From: an uncultured Lachnospiraceae bacterium
Lineage (GTDB): Bacteria; Bacillota; Clostridia; Lachnospirales; Lachnospiraceae
NCBI GenBank assembly: GCA_910584115.1
Contig: CAJTYN010000008.1
Coordinates: 1-39,045 of the forward strand
DNA: 39,045 bases
Direction of reading: 5' to 3'
The notes beneath the pieces are model-generated. The model made no database searches. It saw only the letters and a list, made by a program, of their open reading frames with translations, and was not told the DNA's origin. Both the position numbers and the translations under genes were made by a program. Below, piece by piece: positions 31,194 to 38,686 of this stretch. The number at the start of each line of letters is the position of its first letter. The first letter of the stretch is position 1.

Positions 31194-32194
31194 CACATTT
31201 CATCATCCCGCAACATGTACCCCTCCAGGATCTCCCGCAGGTATTCCCTATACGCGCTCTTCACATGCTCCGGCCCGGCGATACGCATCCCCTTCCCGAT
31301 CCCCGTCACCCACCCGAAGAACTGCCTGCTCACGGCCACCGACACATGCACTCTGAAATGCTCCGCATCCGCCGGGACCAGCAGTGTCTCCCGTCCAAAC
31401 CGGTCCTTGACGACCCCCGCGATCTCATTTTTGCACAAGAGGGTCACCTCCTCATCCCGGCCTCCGTACATGGAAAAAGTCTTCTTGACAAAGGCAGCCA
31501 GATCGAAATCCTGAAATCCCTCTTTTCCCACCCGCTCCTCTCTCGCCACCTGGGTCTTTCGCATCTTATCTACCCGGTAATGCTTGATCAGCCCCGGCGT
31601 CTCATCATACCCGATCAGGTAATAATTCCCGTCGTCCCAGGTCAGCGCCCAGGGGCTGATCTGATAAAGAGCGCCGCCCTTCTTCGGCACAAGGCCCTCC
31701 CGCACGGTCCACTGGACATATTGGAATGTGATCTGCCGATCCAGCAGGATGGCTGTGTGGATCTGGTCCACGTTATAATAGATCGTCTCATTGCCGGCCT
31801 TGGGGCGGTCGTAGATGAACACATGCCGCTGGAGCTGTCTCGCCTCATGCTCACTGGTCAGGTGTTCCAGCTTTCGGATCAGCTCTTCCGACTTCTTGCT
31901 CGTGATGAATCTCGAAGCCTGTACCGCGTCCACGAGGAGCTTCAGCTCCGGCAGCTCAAACTCCCGGCTGCCGATGTGATAGCCGCCGCCCATCCCTTTT
32001 GACTGGAGGATGTCGAGCCCGGACTCCCGCAATGTCTCAATGTCGCTGTAGATCGTCTTCCGGTCGGCGGACATCCCGAGAGCGCCCAGCGCCTTCCCGA
32101 TATCCGCCGCCGACATCGTATGCTCCCCATCGGTCTTTTCCAGCAGTATCTTCATTATATAGAGCATCCGTAACTTCACTGATGAGATCGCCAT
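31193..32194 (-). CDS. HTH/WYL-domain transcriptional regulator
   Basis: 333 residues from the ATG at 32192-32194 (GGGAG upstream). The N-terminal winged helix-turn-helix (about 5-70: KLRMLYIMKILLEKTDGEHT, IGKALGALGMSADRKTIYSDIETL) is of the DeoR/HTH_11 type. The WYL domain at about 125-210 has ISPWALTWDDGNYYLIGYDE, and a WCX-like C-terminal region follows. WYL domains bind nucleic acid or nucleotide ligands and make the regulator ligand-responsive; targets vary widely, including DNA-damage and defence genes. It is preceded by a 36-residue ORF (4 bp away) and a perfect 12-bp inverted repeat, suggesting autoregulation. Its ligand and regulon are unknown. Confidence 0.87.
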   Translation of the reverse strand: MAISSVKLRMLYIMKILLEKTDGEHTMSAADIGKALGALGMSADRKTIYSDIETLRESGLDILQSKGMGGGYHIGSREFELPELKLLVDAVQASRFITSKKSEELIRKLEHLTSEHEARQLQRHVFIYDRPKAGNETIYYNVDQIHTAILLDRQITFQYVQWTVREGLVPKKGGALYQISPWALTWDDGNYYLIGYDETPGLIKHYRVDKMRKTQVAREERVGKEGFQDFDLAAFVKKTFSMYGGRDEEVTLLCKNEIAGVVKDRFGRETLLVPADAEHFRVHVSVAVSRQFFGWVTGIGKGMRIAGPEHVKSAYREYLREILEGYMLRDDEM

Positions 32195-32198
32195 GTCC

Positions 32199-32309
32199 CT
32201 ACTCCCTGCACGCCTCCATGTATTCCCGGTAATCCGTCTCGTCCGCGAACAGACGGTATTCCCCATCTACATACCCCATATACCCTTCGCCTACGACATA
32301 TCCTTTCAT
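32199..32309 (-). CDS. 36-residue conserved-looking small protein upstream of the WYL regulator
   Basis: ATG at 32307-32309 with GGAGG 8 nt upstream, TAG at 32199-32201, 4 bp before the WYL ATG. The product begins MKGYVVGEGYMGYVDGEY and ends REYMEACRE, with a tidy amphipathic, Tyr/acid-rich composition and no signal or membrane segment. The codon use (third-position G/C) fits real coding sequence. Similar tiny proteins starting MKGY and containing GYMGYVDG and YREYM are, as far as I recall, found in Lachnospiraceae genomes without known function. Translational coupling to the regulator is likely. It could be a leader peptide or a small partner of the regulator. Confidence 0.65.
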   Translation of the reverse strand: MKGYVVGEGYMGYVDGEYRLFADETDYREYMEACRE

Positions 32310-32325
32310 CCTCTGATCCTCCGTT

Positions 32326-32388
32326 CACATTTTCCATCATCATAACAGTATGGGTGTCCAAAAATCTCCCCATCCAATGGAAAATGTG
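32326..32388. promoter_or_regulatory. perfect 12-bp inverted repeat upstream of the WYL operon
   Basis: CACATTTTCCAT (32326-32337) and ATGGAAAATGTG (32377-32388) are exact reverse complements with 39 bp between them. A -10-like TATGAT on the minus strand (32339-32344) lies just inside the proximal arm. Spacing of 51 bp between arm centres is close to five helical turns. Candidate operator pair for the WYL regulator. Confidence 0.55.
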
Positions 32389-32425
32389 CCCGAAATGACC
32401 AGATCACTGTCATTGTAACACAGGA

Positions 32426-33157
32426 TCAGGACTTGCCGCAATACACCTTGATCGCCTCAGATGCAAACTCCGCCGTGCCTTCGCCCCCGGCGTTGTCGAT
32501 GTTCACCGTCATGCTGCCGCCTCCGGCGTACATCTGTCCAAGCTGCGCCAGGATCTCATCCGAACAGGCGTAGAAATGCTCCGTGATGAAATCCTGCAGT
32601 TTCTGCACCTGGCCCTGCGCCGCCGCGCACGCCGGACCTTCTCCCTGCATGCCGCCAAATGCCGCCAGGATCCCCATGAGCTCCACCGATATCTGACGTT
32701 CCATCTCTTTCGTCCGCCCTTTCGCCTTTTCCTCATATTCGTGAAATTCCGGCGTATGCCCCCAGGACTCCTTCGCCTGCCTGGCATATTCATCGATCTT
32801 CCTCGTATCAAATGCTGTAAAATCCAATCTCTTCACTCCTATCATCTTTATTCCACGGGCAAGGTCGATCAGATTCTCCAGATGCTCTTTTTTCATCTCC
32901 AGCAGCGCGATCTGCTGCTCCAGCGCCCGTCCCCGTTCAAAATCCGGGCTGTCTAGGATCCTCCTGATCTCCTTTAGCGGAAACTCAAGCTCCCGGAACA
33001 GCAAGATCACCTGCAGGCGCTCCAGGGCCTCGCTGCCGTACAGCCGGTATCCCGCCTCCGAGACCCTCGTGGGCCGCAGAAGCCCGATCTGGTCGTAATG
33101 ATGCAGAGCGCGCACGCTCACTCCCGTCAGCTCACTGACTTCATGGACTGTCATCAT
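32426..33157 (-). CDS. MerR-family regulator with TipAS-type effector domain
   Basis: 243 residues. MerR DNA-binding region at 1-70: TVHEVSELTGVSVRALHHYDQIGLLRPTRVSEAGYRLY, then a coiled coil (RALEQQIALLEMKKEHLENL), then a C-terminal TipAS-like antibiotic-binding domain (TPEFHEYEEKAKGRTKEM, LQDFITEHFYACSDEILAQLGQMY). TipA relatives (TipAL, Mta, SkgA) respond to thiopeptides or other drugs and activate efflux or resistance genes. Its own promoter has the 19-bp spacer expected for MerR control, so it is probably autoregulated. No obvious efflux target lies beside it; the divergent neighbour is the GH5 gene and the downstream one the WYL operon. GGAGGTG precedes the ATG. Confidence 0.9.
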   Translation of the reverse strand: MMTVHEVSELTGVSVRALHHYDQIGLLRPTRVSEAGYRLYGSEALERLQVILLFRELEFPLKEIRRILDSPDFERGRALEQQIALLEMKKEHLENLIDLARGIKMIGVKRLDFTAFDTRKIDEYARQAKESWGHTPEFHEYEEKAKGRTKEMERQISVELMGILAAFGGMQGEGPACAAAQGQVQKLQDFITEHFYACSDEILAQLGQMYAGGGSMTVNIDNAGGEGTAEFASEAIKVYCGKS

Positions 33158-33183
33158 GATCTGTCACCTCCTCGTGTAAGACC

Positions 33184-33214
33184 ATCATAGACCATGACGT
33201 AACGTTAGAGTCAA
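33184..33214 (-). promoter_or_regulatory. MerR-type promoter with 19-bp spacer
   Basis: Minus strand TTGACT (33209-33214), 19-bp spacer containing CTAACGTTACGTCATGG, TATGAT (33184-33189). The over-long spacer with an AACGTTACGT operator is the hallmark of promoters twisted open by MerR-family activators. Confidence 0.75.
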
Positions 33215-33241
33215 GCAAAAAAAACAGATTTTTTTGAACTG

Positions 33242-33270
33242 TTGACATCCTCCCCGCGGCCCCGTATACT
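33242..33270 (+). promoter_or_regulatory. sigma-A promoter of the GH5 gene
   Basis: TTGACA (33242-33247), 17-bp G+C-rich spacer, TATACT (33265-33270), with AGGAGG at 33281-33286 before the ATG. The leader is very short. Confidence 0.75.
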
Positions 33271-33291
33271 ATGACCAAAAAGGAGGATCCC

Positions 33292-34272
33292 ATGAAAAGA
33301 TATTTCCACACAGCCTGCCTGCTCCTGATGGCAGCGCTCACTCTCACACTGGGGAACGTCCCCGTCCACGCCGCCAAGCTCCCCGCCCTGCGCGTCAAAG
33401 GCACACAGCTGGTCAACGCCAAAGGAAAGCCCGTCCAGCTAAAGGGCGTCAGCACCCACGGCCTCTCCTGGTTCCCAGGCTATGTCGACCAGAAAACCTT
33501 CAATGACATCAAGAAAAAATGGAAGGCCAACACCGTGCGCCTGGCCCTCTACACCAGCGACTACAACGGCTACTGCACAGGCAGCGCCGCAAACAAAAAA
33601 GCCCTGGAACAGCGGATAGACGCGGGCGTGCGCTACGCCACAAGAGCAGGACTCTACGTCATCATAGACTGGCACATCTTAAGCGACGGCAACCCCAGGA
33701 CCTACGAAAAACAGGCGGTCCGTTTTTTCAAAAAAATGGCCTCCAGATACAACGGCCACACGAACGTCCTCTATGAGATCTGCAACGAACCGAACGGCGG
33801 CACCTCCTGGCGGACGATCAAAACATACGCCAAAAAAGTGATCCCCGCGATCCGCGCCCAGGACAAAGACGCCGTCATCCTCATCGGGACGCCCAACTGG
33901 TCCCAGGACGTGGACACCGCGGCAAAAGATCCGATCAAAGGCTACAAGAACCTGATGTACACACTGCATTTCTACGCCGGGACCCATAAGGCCGACCTGC
34001 GTAAAAAGGCGCAGACCGCCCTGGACAAAAAACTCCCCCTGTTCATATCGGAATTCGGCATCTCGGACGCCTCCGGAAACGGCGCGCTGGACAAAAAAGA
34101 AGGCGCGCGATGGATGCGCTTCCTAAAAAGCCGCAAGATCAGCTATATCGGCTGGAATCTGTCCAACAAACAGGAGAGCAGCGCCCTCCTGAGACCCGCC
34201 TGCCAAAAAACATCCGGCTTTAAGACAACGGACCTCTCCCCCTGGGGAAAATGGCTCATCAAGCATTTCTAA
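33292..34272 (+). CDS. secreted glycoside hydrolase family 5 endoglucanase (cellulase)
   Basis: 326 residues. Signal peptide at 1-28 (KRYFHTACLLLMAALTLTLG...VHA-AK), then one GH5 TIM barrel of the endo-1,4-beta-glucanase type (subfamily 2-like): LKGVSTHGLSWFPGY, NTVRLALYTSDYNGY, LYVIIDWHIL, acid/base Glu166 in YEICNEPNG, LHFYAGTH, nucleophile Glu254 in FISEFGISD and IGWNLSNK. It cleaves internal beta-1,4-glucan bonds outside the cell. There is no carbohydrate-binding module, dockerin or anchor, so it is a minimal free enzyme. The ATG at 33292 has AGGAGG 5 nt upstream; an earlier in-frame start lies inside the ribosome binding site. It converges on modC. Confidence 0.93.
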   Translation: MKRYFHTACLLLMAALTLTLGNVPVHAAKLPALRVKGTQLVNAKGKPVQLKGVSTHGLSWFPGYVDQKTFNDIKKKWKANTVRLALYTSDYNGYCTGSAANKKALEQRIDAGVRYATRAGLYVIIDWHILSDGNPRTYEKQAVRFFKKMASRYNGHTNVLYEICNEPNGGTSWRTIKTYAKKVIPAIRAQDKDAVILIGTPNWSQDVDTAAKDPIKGYKNLMYTLHFYAGTHKADLRKKAQTALDKKLPLFISEFGISDASGNGALDKKEGARWMRFLKSRKISYIGWNLSNKQESSALLRPACQKTSGFKTTDLSPWGKWLIKHF

Positions 34273-34287
34273 AAAAGGTCCGCGCCG

Positions 34288-35391
34288 TCAGCTCAGCACC
34301 ATGATATCCCTGCTGCCCATGCAGATCCAGATCTCTCTTCGTCTCTCCTCCTGGATCTTTTCCCGGCTGCAGAACTCCCGCCAGGTTTCTTTCGTCATCT
34401 CCACGCGGATCCGCCCGTTCCCTGTCACATCCCCGGCAGCGCCTTTTGGCCGCAGGATGACCACGATGGAGAAGACGTCCTCTACCACGCGCAGGATCTC
34501 ACAGCCGAACGTATTCTCCCGTCCCGCCGCCTCGCTCGCCGGCACCAGCCGGATATAATGGCTGCGCACGCCGATATGATCAAAATGCTCCGGAAGCTCT
34601 CCCGCGCACGTCAGGGTCACGCCCCAGTCCTCGGCGTAGACCTTCCTCTCCCCGGCCGCACGGGCGCGGGAAAAATTCTTGCAGCCGGAGAGGACCGCCG
34701 CCGCACGGGACTTCGGCGTTTCAAAGAGCTGCTTCACCGGGATCACCGGCGTCGACCGGCCCTGATCCATCACACACACCCGGTCGCAGACACGGTAGAT
34801 CTCCTCCCGGCTGTGGGATACGAAAAGGGTACTGCCCTCAAACCCATCCAGAAGATCGGCCAGCTCCAGTTCCAGTCTCCATTTCAGAAAATCATCCAGA
34901 GCCGAAAAAGGTTCGTCCAGCAGCAAGATCCGCGGCTTGGACAAAAAGATGCGCGCCAGCGCCACCCTCTGCTGCTGCCCGCCGGAGAGCTGTCCGGGCT
35001 TGTGTCTCTCAAGTCCGCCCAGACAGAACTTCCCGATCATGGCTTCTATGGCCTCTGCCGCCCGCTCCTTATCTTTTTCATAAGGTTTCAGCCCGGCCAT
35101 CAGGTTCTGCCAGACCGTCATATTGGGGAACAGGGCGTAATTCTGGAATAAGAGCCCCACATGGCGCTGCTGGGGTTTAAGATCGATCTTTTTTTCCGAG
35201 TCAAAGAAGACCGTCCCATCCAGTTCGATCCTGCCCGTATCCGGCTTCATGATCCCGGCTATGCAGCGCAGCGTCATACTCTTCCCGCACCCGGATGCGC
35301 CCAAGATCCCGGTCACGCCCCCATCGGCCTCAAATCTCGTCTCCAGGACGAAACTGCCCAAATCTTTCCTGATATCTACATATAACGACAT
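34288..35391 (-). CDS. modC: molybdate ABC transporter ATP-binding protein ModC
   Basis: 367 residues. Walker A GASGCGKS (about 30-37), Q-loop LLFQNYALFPNMTVWQNL, signature LSGGQQQRVALAR, Walker B RILLLDEPFSALDD and H-loop FVSHSREEI. A C-terminal half from about 235 includes a degenerate TOBE/Mop-like regulatory domain (HFDHIGVRSHYIRLV, GRIRVEMTKETWREF). Couples ATP hydrolysis to molybdate (or tungstate) import through ModB. The gene is 19 bp downstream of modB on the same strand. GGAGGGG precedes the ATG. Confidence 0.92.
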   Translation of the reverse strand: MSLYVDIRKDLGSFVLETRFEADGGVTGILGASGCGKSMTLRCIAGIMKPDTGRIELDGTVFFDSEKKIDLKPQQRHVGLLFQNYALFPNMTVWQNLMAGLKPYEKDKERAAEAIEAMIGKFCLGGLERHKPGQLSGGQQQRVALARIFLSKPRILLLDEPFSALDDFLKWRLELELADLLDGFEGSTLFVSHSREEIYRVCDRVCVMDQGRSTPVIPVKQLFETPKSRAAAVLSGCKNFSRARAAGERKVYAEDWGVTLTCAGELPEHFDHIGVRSHYIRLVPASEAAGRENTFGCEILRVVEDVFSIVVILRPKGAAGDVTGNGRIRVEMTKETWREFCSREKIQEERRREIWICMGSRDIMVLS

Positions 35392-35410
35392 TTCATCCCC
35401 TCCCGCTCCT

Positions 35411-36106
35411 CTATCCCAAAGATCCCCCGGATGCTCTGGATCCTTTCGACGCCTTCTCCCGCTTCTCCAGCAGATTCACGACCAGAAGGACCACCGCAGA
35501 GATCCCCACATTGACCAGGACCCATTTAAGAGCCAGCGCGTCGTTGTCCGTCCGCCAGAGCTGATAGACCGTCGTAGAGATCGTGGCCGTCCGCCCGGGC
35601 GTATAGCCCGCGATCATGCTCGTGGCCCCATACTCGCCCAGCGCCCGGGCAAAAGAGAGCACACCCCCGGCCATGATCCCCTGCCTGCAGGCCGGCATGC
35701 GGATCCGCCAGAAGATGTACGTATCAGACAGGCCCAGCGTCTGCCCGGAGAAAGCCAGCGTCTCGTCAAAACTCTCAAAAGCCCCCCGGGCCGTCCGGTA
35801 CATCAGCGGAAAAGCCACCACAGACGCCGCGAAGATCCCCGAGTACCAGGTCATCACCAGCCGTGTCTGGAAGACCTCCATAAACCAGGCCCCAAAGATC
35901 CTGCGCGGCCCCAGCACCATCAGCAGGAAATACCCCACCACCGTAGGCGGCAGTACCAGCGGGAGGGTCAGCACCACATCCAGGACCCCTTTCACCGCCG
36001 GGTGCAGCTTCGCGATATAGTACGCCGCGAAGATACCGCTAAAAAATACGGCCACACTGGAGATCAGCGCGATCCTCAGAGAATTATACAGTGGATACCA
36101 GTCCAT
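35411..36106 (-). CDS. modB: molybdate ABC transporter permease ModB
   Basis: 231 residues with five to six membrane helices. LTLPLVLPPTVVGYFLLMVLG is typical of ModB, and the EAA loop contains ALGEYGATSMIAGYTPGRT, the coupling-helix motif of the molybdate/sulfate permease family. LMYRTARGAFESFDETLAFSGQTLG is the conserved cytoplasmic segment before it. A homodimer forms the membrane channel with ModC. It lies 30 bp after modA. The AAGGAG box is 12 nt from the ATG, a rather long spacing. Confidence 0.93.
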   Translation of the reverse strand: MDWYPLYNSLRIALISSVAVFFSGIFAAYYIAKLHPAVKGVLDVVLTLPLVLPPTVVGYFLLMVLGPRRIFGAWFMEVFQTRLVMTWYSGIFAASVVAFPLMYRTARGAFESFDETLAFSGQTLGLSDTYIFWRIRMPACRQGIMAGGVLSFARALGEYGATSMIAGYTPGRTATISTTVYQLWRTDNDALALKWVLVNVGISAVVLLVVNLLEKREKASKGSRASGGSLG

Positions 36107-36136
36107 AACGCCATAACGCTCCTTACCTTATCGTGC

Positions 36137-37030
36137 TCACTGTGCCTTGATAAAACCCACTTCCTCAAATACTTTCATGCAGTCGTCCGTCTGGAGAAAA
36201 TCCAAGAACGCCTGCGCCTCTTCCTGATGCTCCGACACATTCAGCACCGCAGCCGGATAGATCGCCCGTTTACACAGGCTGCTGTCGGCTTCCGCCACCG
36301 TGGACAAGCCCGCCGAATAGGCATCCGTCGCATAGATGATCCCCGCGTCCGCAGAAGCCTCCGACACCTGCGTGGTCACTTCCTTCACGTTCGAGCCGTA
36401 CGTGATCTTGTTCGCATCCTCCAGCCCTTCCAGCAGATCCAGCGTGGTGAGGATCTCCGTGGAATACTGCCCCACCGGGACATCCTCATTTCCCAGGGCC
36501 AGGAGTTTCAGCTTGTCCGTGCCCAGATCCTCGAAAGACCCGATCCCCGCCGGGTTCCCGTCCGGCACCGCCAGGACCACTTTATTTTCCAGAAGATCCA
36601 CCCGGCTCTCCTCCACCACATAGTCCAGCCCTTCCTCGTTCACCACAGGATCCGCCTTGATGTCCAGCTGATCCATCTGCTTCTGCGCCGCCGAGATGAA
36701 CAGGTCGCATTCCGCCCCCTCCTGGATCTGGGTCTTCAATGTCCCGGAAGAATCAAAGTTAAAGACCAGGCGCACATCCGGCGCCGCATCCGCATACATC
36801 TCCTGGATCTTCTCCAGCGTCTCCGTCATGGACGCGGCAGCGAACACGTTCAGCGTGACCGCCTCATCCTCAGCTTCCTCTTCTCCTTCAGCCCCCGTCT
36901 CTGTCTCCTCCCCCTGGGCCGCAGGCGCCGGCGTCTGCGCAGCCTCTTCCTTATCCGATGAGCCGCAGCCCGCCAGCAGTGCTGCCGCCATTGCCGACAC
37001 CATGATCCATGCGATCTTCTTCATCTTCAT
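36137..37030 (-). CDS. modA: molybdate-binding lipoprotein ModA
   Basis: 297 residues. Lipoprotein signal with lipobox LLAGC (KKIAWIMVSAMAAALLAGC), an acidic, Glu-rich linker of about 40 residues (EETETGAEGEEEAEDE) and then a periplasmic-binding-protein fold starting LNVFAAASMTETLEKI; FNFDSSGTLKTQI, CDLFISAAQKQMDQL and ASADAGIIYATDA are ModA marks where the Ser residues contact the oxyanion. It delivers molybdate or tungstate to ModBC. The ATG at 37028-37030 has GGAGG 9 nt upstream; a second ATG two codons later is also possible. Transcribed from a consensus promoter divergent from the MOSC gene. Confidence 0.93.
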   Translation of the reverse strand: MKMKKIAWIMVSAMAAALLAGCGSSDKEEAAQTPAPAAQGEETETGAEGEEEAEDEAVTLNVFAAASMTETLEKIQEMYADAAPDVRLVFNFDSSGTLKTQIQEGAECDLFISAAQKQMDQLDIKADPVVNEEGLDYVVEESRVDLLENKVVLAVPDGNPAGIGSFEDLGTDKLKLLALGNEDVPVGQYSTEILTTLDLLEGLEDANKITYGSNVKEVTTQVSEASADAGIIYATDAYSAGLSTVAEADSSLCKRAIYPAAVLNVSEHQEEAQAFLDFLQTDDCMKVFEEVGFIKAQ

Positions 37031-37086
37031 CCTCTTGTCCCTCCCATATCCTCTCAATATTTTTTTAAAAAAATAACGATAAGGCC

Positions 37087-37115
37087 ATTATACACATAAA
37101 AATATCCATTGTCAA
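37087..37115 (-). promoter_or_regulatory. consensus sigma-A promoter of modABC
   Basis: Minus strand TTGACA (37110-37115), 17-bp spacer, TATAAT (37087-37092): a perfect match. Immediately downstream, ATAACGAT (37073-37080, plus strand) resembles half of a ModE box, but the other half is not seen. Confidence 0.8.
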
Positions 37116-37123
37116 CAAAACTA

Positions 37124-37152
37124 TTGCGGATCCGACCAATTTCATATATGAT
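37124..37152 (+). promoter_or_regulatory. promoter of the MOSC-moeA genes with CGGATCCG palindrome
   Basis: TTGCGG (37124-37129), 17-bp spacer, TATGAT (37147-37152). The -35 runs into the 8-bp perfect palindrome CGGATCCG (37127-37134) that lies between the two divergent promoters and could be an operator for both. Confidence 0.5.
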
Positions 37153-37226
37153 AAGACTATATACCAGAAAAAATAACCACAACACTCGTGGATCCAAAAG
37201 AGTAAATAAAGAAAGGAGACAAAAAA

Positions 37227-37664
37227 ATGGCGCAGATCAGATGTGTCTGTATCAGCACTGCGCGCAAGACAAGCGCACAGAACATCCATGAATGCCGGGC
37301 CGCTCTGGATGGACTGGCCGGGGATATCCATCAGGGGCAGGGACCCCGGCAGGTGAGCATGCTGCCCCTGGATGCCGTACAGACCTATTTTTCTGAAAAT
37401 AACGAGTCCATCCAATACGGCCGTTTCGGTGAGAACCTGGTCGTCGACGGCCTTGACTGGCCCGGCCTGCAGGTGGGGGATCTATTGCGGGCGGACACCG
37501 TCCTTTTAAAAGTGATCCGTCTGGGCGCCGGCGGCCCGAAGTCTGACGCTTACAAAGGCAAAAAAGTATGCGCACCCATGGAAAAAGATTTCATATTCTG
37601 CCAGATCCTTCAGGAGGGAACGCTCCGTGAAGGAATGGAGATCATAAAGGAGGAGCAGTCATGA
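37227..37664 (+). CDS. MOSC domain protein
   Basis: 145 residues, a stand-alone MOSC domain: VCISTARKTSAQNIHECRA, LAGDIHQGQGPRQVSMLPLDAV, IQYGRFGENLVVDGLDWPGLQVGDLL and KVCAPMEKDFIFCQI. MOSC domains occur in molybdenum cofactor sulfurases and in YiiM-type proteins and are thought to bind the cofactor or carry sulfur to it. The single-domain Clostridia form is commonly found next to moeA-like and modABC genes, as here, suggesting cofactor handling for a xanthine-dehydrogenase-type enzyme (inference). AAAGGAGA precedes the ATG. The stop overlaps the next start (ATGA). Confidence 0.88.
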   Translation: MAQIRCVCISTARKTSAQNIHECRAALDGLAGDIHQGQGPRQVSMLPLDAVQTYFSENNESIQYGRFGENLVVDGLDWPGLQVGDLLRADTVLLKVIRLGAGGPKSDAYKGKKVCAPMEKDFIFCQILQEGTLREGMEIIKEEQS

Positions 37665-38686
37665 AATGTATCAATACGACAGACGCGGTGGGACACGTGC
37701 TGTGCCACGATATCACCAGGATCGTCAAGGACGTGGTGAAAGACACGGCTTTCCGGAAAGGGCATGTAGTCACAGAAGAGGACATCCCCGTGCTCTTATC
37801 TCTGGGAAAAGACCATCTCTACGTGTGGGAAAAGGACGAGAACACCCTTCACGAAGACGAAGCCGCCCAGATCTTATACGAGGTCTGCAGAAATGACCAC
37901 ATGCACCCCACCCCGGTAAAAGAAGGGAAGATCGAATTGGTGGCCGACTGCGACGGCCTTTTTCGTGTGGACGTGGAACGATTAAACGCCGTCAACAGCC
38001 TGGACGAGATCATGATCGCCACCCGCCACACGAATACCGCCGTAAAAAAAGGCGACCGGCTCTTAGGCACCCGGGTCATCCCTCTGGTGATCCAAAAAGA
38101 AAAGATGGAACAGGTCAAAAGAGCGGCCGGCGATACGCCCCTCGTCTCCCTGACGCCCTTCCGGGCATTAAAGGCAGGGATCGTGACCACGGGGAACGAA
38201 GTCTACCACGGCCGGATCAAAGACACCTTCACCCCGGTGATCATCGACAAACTGACTTCCTATGGGATGAGCGTCTCCGGGCACATAATCTGCGACGACG
38301 ACCAGGAAAAGATCAAAAGTGCCATCCTGACATTGAAAGAAAAAGGCGCCGACCTGATCCTCTGCACTGGCGGCATGAGCGTGGACCCGGACGATCGGAC
38401 ACCCGGCGCGATCAAAGCCACCGGCGCGCGCATCGTCACCTACGGCGCACCGGTGCTGCCCGGCGCCATGCTGCTGCTGGCTTATCTTGAGGACGGCACG
38501 CCGGTACTGGGACTCCCCGGCTGCGTGATGTACGCCAAAGCCACCGCCTTCGACCTGGTACTCCCGCGGATCGCGGCAGGGGTGGAACTGACGAAACAGG
38601 ACTTTGCACGCATGGGCAACGGGGGATTCTGCCTCGGCTGCGGCACCTGCCATTACCCGGCCTGTGGATTTGGAAAAGGTGTGTAG
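37661..38686 (+). CDS. MoeA/MogA-like molybdopterin-binding protein with Cys-rich tail
   Basis: 341 residues. The molybdopterin-binding (MoCF) domain spans about 165-320: LKAGIVTTGNEVYHGRIKDTFTPVI, DLILCTGGMSVDPDD (the T-G-G-x-S motif) and VLGLPGCVMYAKATAFDLVLP. The N-terminal part (VKDTAFRKGHVVTEEDIPVLLSLG) resembles the SAF-like start of this subfamily rather than full MoeA. The C-terminus has Cys324, Cys327, Cys330 and Cys335 in CLGCGTCHYPACGFGK, a likely metal or iron-sulfur ligand set. It overlaps the MOSC gene by 4 bp and is followed by true moeA, so it probably has a separate task in cofactor insertion or modification. Its TAG stop is formed at the left end of the element at 38684. Confidence 0.87.
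   Translation: MKCINTTDAVGHVLCHDITRIVKDVVKDTAFRKGHVVTEEDIPVLLSLGKDHLYVWEKDENTLHEDEAAQILYEVCRNDHMHPTPVKEGKIELVADCDGLFRVDVERLNAVNSLDEIMIATRHTNTAVKKGDRLLGTRVIPLVIQKEKMEQVKRAAGDTPLVSLTPFRALKAGIVTTGNEVYHGRIKDTFTPVIIDKLTSYGMSVSGHIICDDDQEKIKSAILTLKEKGADLILCTGGMSVDPDDRTPGAIKATGARIVTYGAPVLPGAMLLLAYLEDGTPVLGLPGCVMYAKATAFDLVLPRIAAGVELTKQDFARMGNGGFCLGCGTCHYPACGFGKGV

Noticed and set aside
35249..36961. 570-codon plus-strand open frame across modC, modB and modA
   Set aside because: It is antisense to three well-identified genes, its translation is rich in Arg/His/Pro/Gln with no domain, and it has no ribosome binding site. It reflects the G/C-ending codons of the real strand.
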